Position numbers and translations under genes: made by a program. The notes beneath the pieces were generated by a model. It was not told the DNA's origin. It ran no database searches and saw nothing but the letters and a program-made list of their open reading frames with translations. A DNA stretch of 64,000 nucleotides from Actinomycetospora chiangmaiensis DSM 45062 (GTDB lineage Bacteria; Actinomycetota; Actinomycetes; Mycobacteriales; Pseudonocardiaceae): the NCBI RefSeq assembly GCF_000379625.1, contig NZ_KB903217.1, forward strand, positions 699,816 to 763,815, written 5' to 3'. This document shows, one piece after another, positions 8,476 to 16,413 of the stretch (the stretch's first letter is position 1; every line of letters begins with the position of its first letter).

Positions 8476-9894
8476 ATGTCGGAGGACCTGGCCGAGCGGG
8501 CCCCCGCCCGCACCACCGTCGGGGACGCGGTCCGCAGTGCCCGGGCGGCGTACGACTCGGGACGCACCCGCCCGTTGCGCTGGCGCCGGACGCAGCTCGC
8601 CGCCCTCGAACGCCTGCTCGCCGAGGCCGAGGAGGAGCTCGTCGCCGCGCTCGCGGCCGACCTCGGGCGCCCGGCGGTCGACGCGTGGCTGGCGGACCTG
8701 TCGTCGACCGCGGCCGAGTCGCGCCACGCCCGCCGCCACCTCGGGTGGTGGGCCCGCACGCGGGTGACCGGCGTGCCGGTGGGCGTGGTACCCGCCGTCG
8801 GGACCTGGCGCCCGGAGCCGCTGGGCGTCGTGGCGATCATCGGGCCCTGGAACTACCCGGTGTACCTGACGCTCGCCCCGCTGGTCGCGGCCCTCGCCGC
8901 GGGGAACACCGCGGTGCTCAAGCCGAGCGAGTACGCCCCCGCGACGGCCGCCGCGCTGGAGCGGCTGGTGCCCCGGTACCTCGACCCGCAGGCCGTGACG
9001 GTGGTGCAGGGCGGCCCGGCCGAGACCCAGGAGCTGATCGGCGCCGGGGTGGACCACGTCTTCTTCACCGGGAGCCCCGAGGTGGGGGCGGAGGTCATGG
9101 CGACCGCCGCCCGCACACTGACCCCGGTCACGTTGGAGCTCGGGGGCAAGAGCCCGACGATCGTCGACGCGAGCGCCGACGTCGCGGTCGCCGCCCGCCG
9201 CGTGGCCTGGACGAAGCTCATGAACTCCGGGCAGACCTGCGTCGCGCCCGACTACGTCCTCGTGCACCGCGACGTCGTCGACGCCTTCCTCGCCGGGTTC
9301 ACCGCGGCAGCCCGGGAGATGCGGGAGGGCGACCTCGCGATGCGGGTGGTCGACGACCGTCACGGCGCCCGCGTCCGCGGCCTGCTCGCCGGCCACGGGG
9401 GCCGCGTGGTCCTGGGCGGCGACACCGGGGTCACGACGGCAGGCGCGGGCGACCTGGCGGGCCCCGGCGTGGACCTCACCGTCGTCCTCGACCCGGACCC
9501 CGACTCGGCCCTCATGCGCGAGGAGATCTTCGGCCCGGTCCTGCCGGTGCTCACCGTCGACTCGATGGACGAGGCGATCGCGTTCCTCGCGGCCCGGCCC
9601 CGACCGCTCGCGACCTACGTCTTCTCCCGGACCCGCGCGACGGTCGAGGCCGTCCGGGACCGGATCGCGACCGGCGGGATCGTCACCAACCACACGATGT
9701 TCCACGTGCTCGTCCCGCAGCTGCCCTTCGGCGGCATCGGGCGCAGCGGCATGGGCGCCTACCACGGCAAGTGGGGCTTCGAGGCCCTCAGCCACCGGCG
9801 CCCCACGCTCGTCAAGCCGACCTGGCCCGACCCGTCCCTGGTCTACCCGCCGTACGCGGAGTCGACGAGGAAGCTGCTCCGGAAGATCTTCTAG
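8476..9894 (+). CDS. Aldehyde dehydrogenase, class 3-like (fatty aldehyde type)
   Basis: 472 aa from ATG 8476. It oxidises an aldehyde to a carboxylic acid with NAD(P)+. The Rossmann region has IIGPWNYPVYLTL and AAGNTAVLKPSE (about 121-152), then FFTGSPEVG. The general base is Glu221 in ELGGKSP and the nucleophile is Cys255 in SGQTCVAPDY. EEIFGPVLPV and PFGGIGRSGMGAYHGKWGFE follow. The SGQTCVAPDY form and short length point to the ALDH3/fatty-aldehyde subgroup. It is first in a four-gene operon with fadD, an alpha/beta hydrolase and a WS/DGAT, and divergent from tetR. The product acid could be passed to the next gene, an acyl-CoA ligase 10 nt downstream. Confidence 0.93.
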   Translation: MSEDLAERAPARTTVGDAVRSARAAYDSGRTRPLRWRRTQLAALERLLAEAEEELVAALAADLGRPAVDAWLADLSSTAAESRHARRHLGWWARTRVTGVPVGVVPAVGTWRPEPLGVVAIIGPWNYPVYLTLAPLVAALAAGNTAVLKPSEYAPATAAALERLVPRYLDPQAVTVVQGGPAETQELIGAGVDHVFFTGSPEVGAEVMATAARTLTPVTLELGGKSPTIVDASADVAVAARRVAWTKLMNSGQTCVAPDYVLVHRDVVDAFLAGFTAAAREMREGDLAMRVVDDRHGARVRGLLAGHGGRVVLGGDTGVTTAGAGDLAGPGVDLTVVLDPDPDSALMREEIFGPVLPVLTVDSMDEAIAFLAARPRPLATYVFSRTRATVEAVRDRIATGGIVTNHTMFHVLVPQLPFGGIGRSGMGAYHGKWGFEALSHRRPTLVKPTWPDPSLVYPPYAESTRKLLRKIF

Positions 9895-9904
9895 GAGGCC
9901 CCGC

Positions 9905-11452
9905 GTGTTCCCCGGTACCTTCGCCGCCTCCGCCCCGGAGCGGCCCGCCGTCCTCGTCGCCGAGACCGGCGAGACCCTCACCTACGCCGAACTCGACCGC
10001 GAGTCGACCCGGCTGGCCCGCGCCCTGCACGACCAGGGCCTGCGCCGCGGCGACGTCGTGGCCATGCTGGCGGACAACACGCCGTGGGCCTTCGTCGTCT
10101 ACTGGGCCGCCCAGCGCTCCGGGCTCTACATCACGGCCATCAACCACCACCTCGCGCCCGACGAGGCCGCCTACATCGTCGACGACTGCGGCGCCCGCGT
10201 GCTCGTGGTCGCCGGGCGGCGGCGGGCGCTGCGCGAGCTCGCCGTCGCCCTGCTCGACCGCACCCCGGGGGTCGAGCAGCGGATCTCCCTCGACGGCGCC
10301 CTCGACGGGTACGCCGACGGTGCGGCGCTGCTGGCCGCCACCTCGGCCGGGCCGCTGGCCGACCAGCCCCGCGGTGCCGACATGCTCTACTCCTCGGGGA
10401 CCACCGGCCGGCCCAAGGGCATCAAGCCACCGCTGCCCGACCGACAGGTCGACGAGCCCGGCGACCTGATGCTCGCGGTGTTCGGCCGGTTGTACGGCTT
10501 CGACGAGGACACGGTCTACCTCTCCCCGGCGCCGGTGTACCACGCCGCGCCGCTGCGGTACTGCGGGATGATCCAGTCGACCGGCGGCACCGCGGTGCTG
10601 ATGCAGCGCTTCGACCCCGAGGCCGCCCTGGCGGCGATCGCCCGCCACCGCGTCACCCACGGGCAGTTCGTGCCGACGATGTTCGTGCGTCTGCTGAAGC
10701 TGCCGCAGGAGACCCGGGACGCCTACGACGTGTCGAGCCTGCGGGTGGTGGTGCACGCCGCGGCCCCGTGCCCGGTCGACGTGAAGCGGGCGATGATCGA
10801 CTGGTGGGGCCCGGTGCTGCAGGAGTACTACGCCTCCACCGAGGCCAACGGCGTCACGCTGATCGACTCGCCGACGTGGTTGACCCACCCCGGCTCGGTC
10901 GGGCGCGCAGCGCTCGGCGTCCTGCACATCTGCGACGACGACGGGCGCGAGGTGCCGACCGGCGACGTCGGGACGGTGTACTTCGAGCGCGAGGAGGTGC
11001 CGTTCGCCTACCACAACGACGAGGCGAAGACGCGCGCCGCGCAGCACCCGGAGCACCCCACCTGGACGACGACCGGCGACCTCGGCCGCGTCGACGACGA
11101 GGGCTTCCTGTACCTCACCGACCGCAAGAGCTTCATGATCATCTCCGGCGGGGTGAACATCTACCCGCAGGAGATCGAGGACGCCCTCGCGCTGCACCCG
11201 CGGGTGCTCGACGTGGCCGTCGTCGGGGTCCCCGACGAGGACATGGGCGAGTCGGTGCTCGCCGTCGTCACCCCGGAGGGGGAGCCGTCGGACGATCTGG
11301 CCGAGGAGCTGCTCGAGCACCTCCGCGGACGGATCGCGGGCTACAAGGTGCCGCGTCGGCTCGTGTTCGACGACGACCTGCCGCGCACGCCCACCGGCAA
11401 GCTGGTCAAGGGACAGCTGCGGGAGCGCTACGCCGCGGCCGGTGCGGTGTGA
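9905..11452 (+). CDS. Acyl-CoA synthetase (FadD type)
   Basis: 515 aa from GTG 9905; AGGAGG sits at the end of the aldehyde dehydrogenase gene, at the right spacing. The adenylate-forming P-loop is YSSGTTGRPKG at about 162-172. Other core elements are YYASTEANGV, the TTGDLGRVDDEGFLYLTDRK region, GGVNIYPQEIE and a C-terminal PRTPTGKLVKGQL with the catalytic Lys. It should convert the acid made by the upstream dehydrogenase to its CoA thioester. Its TGA overlaps the GTG of the next gene by 4 nt, giving translational coupling. It differs clearly from the FadD at 3635, so this cluster holds two non-redundant ligases. Confidence 0.92.
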   Translation: MFPGTFAASAPERPAVLVAETGETLTYAELDRESTRLARALHDQGLRRGDVVAMLADNTPWAFVVYWAAQRSGLYITAINHHLAPDEAAYIVDDCGARVLVVAGRRRALRELAVALLDRTPGVEQRISLDGALDGYADGAALLAATSAGPLADQPRGADMLYSSGTTGRPKGIKPPLPDRQVDEPGDLMLAVFGRLYGFDEDTVYLSPAPVYHAAPLRYCGMIQSTGGTAVLMQRFDPEAALAAIARHRVTHGQFVPTMFVRLLKLPQETRDAYDVSSLRVVVHAAAPCPVDVKRAMIDWWGPVLQEYYASTEANGVTLIDSPTWLTHPGSVGRAALGVLHICDDDGREVPTGDVGTVYFEREEVPFAYHNDEAKTRAAQHPEHPTWTTTGDLGRVDDEGFLYLTDRKSFMIISGGVNIYPQEIEDALALHPRVLDVAVVGVPDEDMGESVLAVVTPEGEPSDDLAEELLEHLRGRIAGYKVPRRLVFDDDLPRTPTGKLVKGQLRERYAAAGAV

Positions 11453-12288
11453 GCACCTCTCCGGCCACCTCCCCGGTCACGGACGCTCACCGTGGCGGGG
11501 CCGGCTCGCCGCTGGTCCTGCTGCACGGCGCGTCGGTCTCCTGGCGCTGCTGGGAGCCGGTGCTCGCGCCGCTCGAGCGGGAGCACCGCGTGTTCGCGCC
11601 GACGATGCCCGGGCACCGCGGCGGCCCGCACTGGGACACCGCGGCCGGCCCGTTCTCGATCGACCGGCTCGCGGACGGCGTCTGCGCCCAGCTCGACGCC
11701 GAGGGCATCGACACCGCCCACGTCGTCGGGAACTCCCTCGGCGGCTGGGTGGCGATCGAACTGGTCCGCCGCGGCCGTGCCCGTTCGGCGGTGGCGCTGT
11801 CGCCCGCCGGGGCGTGGCGCTCGGGCTGGGACCTGCGCCGCCTGCTCTGGACGTTCCGGGTGCTGCGGGTCGTCTCCCGCCCCTCGTTCGCGCCCCTGCT
11901 CGCCGGGAGCCCGGCCCTGCGCCGGGCCCTGCTGCGCAAGACCATGGAGCACGGCGAGCGGGTCGGCCCCCACCTCGTCCCGGACATGATCGCCGACGTC
12001 CGGGGGTGCGACGTCCTGCTGCCGCTGCTCGACGCGGCCGTCGCGCACGGGACCACGCGGGTGCTGCGCGACCTGCCGTGCCCGGTCCGGATCGCCTGGG
12101 CCGAGCACGACCGGATGATCCCGTGGCGCGCGTTCGGCGCCCCGATGCGCCGGGTCGTCCCCGACGCCGAGTTCGTGCGTCTCCCCGGCGTCGGCCACGT
12201 GCCGATGTGGGACGACCCCGACCTCGTCGTCGACACCGTCCTCGGGGTCACCCGGACCGCCGACCCCACGGAGAAGGCCCTCGCATGA
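11449..12288 (+). CDS. Alpha/beta-fold hydrolase
   Basis: 279 aa. The GTG at 11449 overlaps the fadD stop (GTGA) and gives a normal N-terminus with the first strand SPLVLLHGAS. The nucleophile elbow is GNSLGG with Ser96; the acid is probably in WAEHDRMIPW and the catalytic His in VGHVPMWDDP. It is probably an esterase or thioesterase on acyl substrates. Its place between an acyl-CoA ligase and an acyltransferase suggests hydrolysis of a lipid ester or recycling of CoA esters. It is coupled at both ends (GTGA upstream, ATGA downstream). Confidence 0.88.
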   Translation: MSTSPATSPVTDAHRGGAGSPLVLLHGASVSWRCWEPVLAPLEREHRVFAPTMPGHRGGPHWDTAAGPFSIDRLADGVCAQLDAEGIDTAHVVGNSLGGWVAIELVRRGRARSAVALSPAGAWRSGWDLRRLLWTFRVLRVVSRPSFAPLLAGSPALRRALLRKTMEHGERVGPHLVPDMIADVRGCDVLLPLLDAAVAHGTTRVLRDLPCPVRIAWAEHDRMIPWRAFGAPMRRVVPDAEFVRLPGVGHVPMWDDPDLVVDTVLGVTRTADPTEKALA

Positions 12289-13664
12289 CCCTCGTCCCCC
12301 CGCAGGACGCCCTGTTCCTCCTCGGCGAGTCCCGCGAGAACCCGACCCACGTCACCGCCCTGCAGATCCTCCGGCCCCCGGCGGACGCCGGCGAGGACTG
12401 GCTCGACGAGCTGTACGCCACCCTCGTCGACCCCACCGACGTGAAGAGCGCCTTCGCCCGCAAGCCCGTCCGGTCGCTCGCGACGGCGGGGGCGTGGAGC
12501 TGGGAGCCCGACGAGGACTTCGACGTCGCGAGCCACGTCCGGCGCACCGCCCTCCCGGCGCCCGGCCGCGTGCGCGAACTCCTCGAGCACGTCTCGGCGC
12601 TGCACGCCCGGCTGCTCGACCGCAGCCGTCCGCTGTGGGAGGCCGAGCTGGTCACCGGGCTCGCCGACGGTCGCTTCGCGTTGATCACCAAGCTGCACCA
12701 CTCGCTGTTCGACGGCATCACCCTGAGCCGGCACATCGTCTCCGGGCTGGCGTTCGACCCCGACACCCGCGGCTGTCGGCCGCCGTGGCGGCGCAACCCG
12801 CAGAGCCGGCCCCACCCGTCGTCGGGAAGGGAGCAGGGCGGTGGGACCGTCGGCGACCTGATCCGCGGCGCCGCCGAGATGGCCGGGGGCGTCGTCGGCG
12901 GCCTCCCGGCCCTGGCGAAGGCGCTGGCGCAGGTCGCGACGGGGGACGTCGGGGTCGCCTTCCAGGCCCCGCACACCCGGTTCAACGACCGCCTCTCCGG
13001 GCAACGCCGCTTCGCCGGCCAGAGCTGGGCGTACGCGCGCCTCGCCGACGTGGCGAAGCGCCACGAGGTGACCGTCAACGACGTCGGGCTCGCGATGTCG
13101 TCCGGGGCGCTGCGGGCCTACCTGGACGAGCTCGGGGAACTGCCGGCGAGCTCGCTCGTGGCGATGGTGCCGGTGTCGCTGCGGGGCACGGACACGCGCG
13201 CCGAGGCGACCTCGGGGAACTCCTGGGGCTCGGTCTACTGCGTGCTGGGCACGGATCTCGCGGACCCCGCCGCGCGGCTGGCCAAGGTCCACGCCTCCAT
13301 GACGCAGGGCAAGGCCGCGCTGCGCTCGCTCGACCCCGTGACGTCGGTGGCGCTCAACGTGGCCACGATGGGGCTGGCGGCCCTCCCGACGCTGCGGATG
13401 CTGCCGATGCCGCCCCGGCCCGTGGTCAACCTGATCATCTCGAACGTGCCCTCGACCGACGAGAAGCAGTACTTCGACGGCGCCGAGGTGACCGACAACT
13501 ACCCGGTCTCGATGGTCGCCGACGGGCAGGCCCTCAACATCACGCTCCTGCGCTACGCCGACCAGATGGCCTTCGGGCTGACGGGCTGCCCGCGCGCGGT
13601 GCCGCACCTGCAGCGCCTGCTCGGCCACCTCGACACCGCGCTGCGCGAGCTGGAGTCGATCTAG
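12285..13664 (+). CDS. Wax ester synthase / diacylglycerol acyltransferase (WS/DGAT)
   Basis: 459 aa from ATG 12285, overlapping the hydrolase stop by 4 nt. The active-site motif HHSLFDG (HHxxxDG) is at 138-144, followed by TVNDVGLAM and a C-terminal NLIISNVPSTD, all characteristic of bacterial WS/DGAT enzymes. These transfer an acyl group from acyl-CoA to a long-chain alcohol or diacylglycerol and work at the membrane surface, storing carbon as neutral lipid. With an aldehyde dehydrogenase and FadD in the same operon, acyl-CoA supply is local. The set recalls the mycobacterial mymA-type operon (SDR, WS/DGAT, FadD13), an analogy from memory rather than shown orthology. Confidence 0.93.
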   Translation: MTLVPPQDALFLLGESRENPTHVTALQILRPPADAGEDWLDELYATLVDPTDVKSAFARKPVRSLATAGAWSWEPDEDFDVASHVRRTALPAPGRVRELLEHVSALHARLLDRSRPLWEAELVTGLADGRFALITKLHHSLFDGITLSRHIVSGLAFDPDTRGCRPPWRRNPQSRPHPSSGREQGGGTVGDLIRGAAEMAGGVVGGLPALAKALAQVATGDVGVAFQAPHTRFNDRLSGQRRFAGQSWAYARLADVAKRHEVTVNDVGLAMSSGALRAYLDELGELPASSLVAMVPVSLRGTDTRAEATSGNSWGSVYCVLGTDLADPAARLAKVHASMTQGKAALRSLDPVTSVALNVATMGLAALPTLRMLPMPPRPVVNLIISNVPSTDEKQYFDGAEVTDNYPVSMVADGQALNITLLRYADQMAFGLTGCPRAVPHLQRLLGHLDTALRELESI

Positions 13665-14512
13665 TCCCTCGCGCGTTCCCCGACGTGCTCCAGGACGAGC
13701 TCGGCCAGCTCGTCCGGGGCCTCGTCCGGAATCCAGTGCGAGATCCCGGGGAGCACGGCGAGCCGGTGGGGCGCGAGCACGAACCGCTCGTTGTTCTCGA
13801 CGGCGGCGCGGGTGATGAACCCGTCGCCGTCGCTCCACACCTGCAGGGCCGGGCGCTGGACCGGGCGCCGGGTGTAGCCCGGCGCCGCGAACGGCAGCGC
13901 GCGGTACCAGTTGAGCGGACCCGTGACGTGCCCGGCGAGGGCGGCGGCGTCCCGCGCGGCGTGGTCCCGGGTGGCGCCGGTACGGCGCAGGATCGCCGCG
14001 AAACGCCGCTCGTCGCCGAGCAGCAGCTCGGGCAGGCGGGGGAGCTGGAAGGCCCCCATGTACCAGGAGTGGGGCAGCTGCGGGCCCGCGTACATCGCGC
14101 GCAGGAACGCCGCCGGGTGCGGGACCGACACGCCCGTGACCGTGCGCACGAGCTCGGGCCGGTGGGCGGCCAGGGCCCAGGCCACCACCGCGCCCCAGTC
14201 GTGCCCGACCACGTGCACCGATCCGGCGCCGGACGACTCGATCAGGGCGGCCGCGTCGTCGACCAGGTGCTCGATCCGGTAGGCCCGCCGGCCGGCGGGG
14301 CGGGCACCGGGGGAGTAGCCCCGCTGGTCCGGCGCGAGCGTGCGCAGCCCCGCGTCGTGCAGGCGGGCGGCGACCGGCGCCCAGGACGCCGACGTCTGCG
14401 GGAAGCCGTGGAGCAGCAGCACCGTCGTGTCGGCGTCCGCCGGCCCGGCGTCGACGACGTCGAAGCGCAATGCGCCGTGCGTGAACGCGGTCATCCGGGT
14501 CATGGTCGACAT
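13661..14512 (-). CDS. Alpha/beta hydrolase, epoxide hydrolase-like
   Basis: 283 aa from ATG 14510-14512; starts at 14503 or 14494 are equally possible and none has a strong ribosome site. The oxyanion-hole motif HGFPQTSASW is at 35-44. The nucleophile elbow is GHDWGA with Asp105, the epoxide-hydrolase/haloalkane-dehalogenase arrangement; the His is in ISHWIPDE. The active site fits epoxide opening by an Asp nucleophile, useful after P450 chemistry (inference). Its stop codon shares the palindrome CTAG with the stop of the convergent WS/DGAT gene. Confidence 0.85.
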   Translation of the reverse strand: MSTMTRMTAFTHGALRFDVVDAGPADADTTVLLLHGFPQTSASWAPVAARLHDAGLRTLAPDQRGYSPGARPAGRRAYRIEHLVDDAAALIESSGAGSVHVVGHDWGAVVAWALAAHRPELVRTVTGVSVPHPAAFLRAMYAGPQLPHSWYMGAFQLPRLPELLLGDERRFAAILRRTGATRDHAARDAAALAGHVTGPLNWYRALPFAAPGYTRRPVQRPALQVWSDGDGFITRAAVENNERFVLAPHRLAVLPGISHWIPDEAPDELAELVLEHVGERARD

Positions 14513-14628
14513 CGTGCCGGAGCCGACCCCGCGACACGTCCCGGGATGCACCTCCGCGCGGGCATGGTCACGTTACGGTCGGCGCGCGCCCGATCCGGGT
14601 GGCTGGTGCCGACCGGCGGAAGGACGCG

Positions 14629-14796
14629 ATGAACCCGCGTGTGCGACTCCTGATCATCCTGGTCGTCGTCGCGATCGTGCTCTACTTCGTCATCGCCCAG
14701 CCGGACAACGCCGCCGCCCTGGTGCGCAACGTCCTGGCCGCCATCGGCCAAGCGGTCGAGCAGATCATCCGGTTCTTCCGTCAGCTCACGGCCTGA
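14629..14796 (+). CDS. Small single-helix membrane protein
   Basis: 55 aa from ATG 14629, with GGAAGGA 4 nt upstream; an in-frame start ten codons earlier is less well placed. Residues 5-23 (RLLIILVVVAIVLYFVIAQ) are a clear transmembrane helix. An amphipathic tail (AALVRNVLAAIGQAVEQIIR) ends in FFRQLTA. I do not recognise the protein. Its last 16 bp overlap the end of the convergent cinA gene. The upstream CGTTACGGT at 14572 may belong to its promoter. Confidence 0.65.
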   Translation: MNPRVRLLIILVVVAIVLYFVIAQPDNAAALVRNVLAAIGQAVEQIIRFFRQLTA

Positions 14797-16082
14797 TCCC
14801 GGGGCGTGAGGATCCGCCGGACCAGGTGCATGGCGAGCACCACCGAGCGCTCGCGGACGTCGCCGCGGTCACCGGGGAGAACCGGGTCGCGGACAATCTC
14901 GGTGCCGTCGGCGGTGCGCACGCAGAAGCAGACGTAGCCCACCGGCTTCGCCTCGGTGCCACCGCCCGGGCCCGCGATCCCGGAGATGGCCACGGCCACG
15001 TCCACGCCGAACCGGTCGATCGCCCCCCGGGCCATCGCCTGCACGGCCTGGGTGGAGACCGCGCCGTGCGTGTCGAGGACCTGCTGCGGGACCCCGAGCA
15101 GGTGCGCCTTCGCCTCGTTCGAGTAGGAGACGATGCCGCCCTGGACGTGCGCGGACGCGCCGGCCGGTGCGGTCAGGCGGCCCGCCAGCAGGCCGCCGGT
15201 GCAGGACTCCGCGGTGGCGATGGTGTGCCCGGAGAGCAGGTCGAAGAGGATCTCGTCGATCGTCTCGCCGGTGCGGGAGAACACCGCGGACCCGTGGCGG
15301 GCGTCGATCTCGGCGACGACCGCGTCGTGCGCGACCGCGGCGGCCTCGTCGCCCGGCGCCCGGCGCAGGTCGACCTCGAGGGTGAAGTCCCGCAGGCAGG
15401 TGGTGATCTCGAGCGGGGTGATGTCGGTGCGCTCGCCGACGGCCCGCAGGGTCGCGGCGATCTCCGACTCCGGCACCCCGAACAGTCGCAGGTGGGTCTC
15501 CGCGAACGGCTCGGTGCGTTCGAGGAGGGCCTGCATCGGCCCGGACGCGACGGCGTCGTCCCACATGCCCTGGACCTCGCGCGGCGGCCCGGGGAGCACC
15601 AGCACCGTGGGACGGAACCCGTCGCCGGGGGGCACGGCCAGGCCGGGCGCGGTGCCGACCGGGGGGATCGCGGAGGCGCCGCGGGGCACCATGGCCTGCT
15701 TGCGGTTCGCGTCCGCGAGGGCGTCCGCGTCCCAGCGCAGGCGGTCGGCGAAGCGGGCGATGATGTCGCCGACCACCTTCTCCATGTGCTCGTCGAGCTC
15801 CAGCGGGCGGCCCGTGAGATCGGCGACGACCGCCGCCGTGAGGTCGTCGGCGGTGGGCCCGAGTCCCCCGCTGGTCACCACCAGGTCGACCTCGGCGAGC
15901 GACCGGAGCGCCGCCGCCATCTCCTCCGGACGGTCGCCGACCAGGACGATCTCGGTGACGTCGATCCCGAGCCGGCCCAGCCGCTCGGCGATCCAGGGCC
16001 CGTTCGCGTCCCTCACCCGGCCCGCGAGCAACTCGCTGCCGGTGGCGACGATGCCCGCCGTGACCCGTGCTCCCGCGGCCAT
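14781..16082 (-). CDS. cinA: CinA-family protein (competence/damage-inducible protein A; nicotinamide-nucleotide amidohydrolase)
   Basis: 433 aa. I prefer the inner ATG at 16080-16082 because GAGGAGGAG lies directly upstream; an in-frame ATG at 16124 adds 14 residues without such a site. The N-terminal molybdopterin-binding-like domain has IVATGSELLAGRVRD, then VVTSGGLGPTADDLTAAVVA. The C-terminal PncC amidohydrolase domain carries TAESCTGGLLAGRLT, GGIVSYSNEAK and AVAISGIAGPGGGTEAKPVG. The C-terminal domain deamidates nicotinamide mononucleotide to recycle pyridine nucleotide, and the N-terminal domain is linked to ADP-ribose pyrophosphatase activity in homologues. Full-length, two-domain form. 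The 3' end overlaps the small membrane protein gene on the other strand. Confidence 0.93.
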   Translation of the reverse strand: MAAGARVTAGIVATGSELLAGRVRDANGPWIAERLGRLGIDVTEIVLVGDRPEEMAAALRSLAEVDLVVTSGGLGPTADDLTAAVVADLTGRPLELDEHMEKVVGDIIARFADRLRWDADALADANRKQAMVPRGASAIPPVGTAPGLAVPPGDGFRPTVLVLPGPPREVQGMWDDAVASGPMQALLERTEPFAETHLRLFGVPESEIAATLRAVGERTDITPLEITTCLRDFTLEVDLRRAPGDEAAAVAHDAVVAEIDARHGSAVFSRTGETIDEILFDLLSGHTIATAESCTGGLLAGRLTAPAGASAHVQGGIVSYSNEAKAHLLGVPQQVLDTHGAVSTQAVQAMARGAIDRFGVDVAVAISGIAGPGGGTEAKPVGYVCFCVRTADGTEIVRDPVLPGDRGDVRERSVVLAMHLVRRILTPRDQAVS

Positions 16083-16413
16083 CCGCTCCTCCTCGTCGAC
16101 GACGCTCGAGACCGTCCCGGTCATCCCACCAGGGAGGCGCCGGCTCCGCCGGACGGCGGTGACGACGCCAGGTGGTGCGCACGTTGCTCCGTACGGTGAT
16201 CGAGCTGGTCGCTCGACGAACTTCTTGGCCGGGATTGGTTCCTCTGGGTGATATACGGCGCCCCAGATCCGTCAGGATTCTTGCGTAGAGTGAGCGGGTA
16301 CCTGATGGGGTGACGCTGCAGCGTCATGGGCGGGCGGAGGTGAGTGCGGTGACGCCGACGAGCCGTCCGACGCTCCCCTCGGCGCGGCCGGTCACGGTCG
16401 CCGGGGTCCGGCG
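16083..16413. other. Intergenic region between cinA and the GGDEF-EAL gene
   Basis: 331 bp. It has the only AT-rich patch nearby (TTCTTGGCC ... GATATACGGC, 16222-16258), which could hold a promoter, though the possible -35 and -10 boxes are not well spaced. Near the right end GGAGG precedes a 22-codon GTG-initiated frame (16349-16417). Its TGA overlaps the GTG of the GGDEF-EAL gene, but its codon-position composition does not look coding. Confidence 0.4.

Noticed and set aside
11487-14537. 1016-codon minus-strand frame across three genes
   Set aside because: It runs antisense through the hydrolase and WS/DGAT genes and out of frame through 13661-14512. Composition is Arg/Gly/Ala-rich with no fold signature.
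16225-16257. Promoter TTGGCC / TATACG upstream of the GGDEF-EAL gene
   Set aside because: The spacing is 21 bp from TTGGCC, or 11 bp from the nearer TTGGTT, both outside the usual 16-19 bp, so I list only the region.
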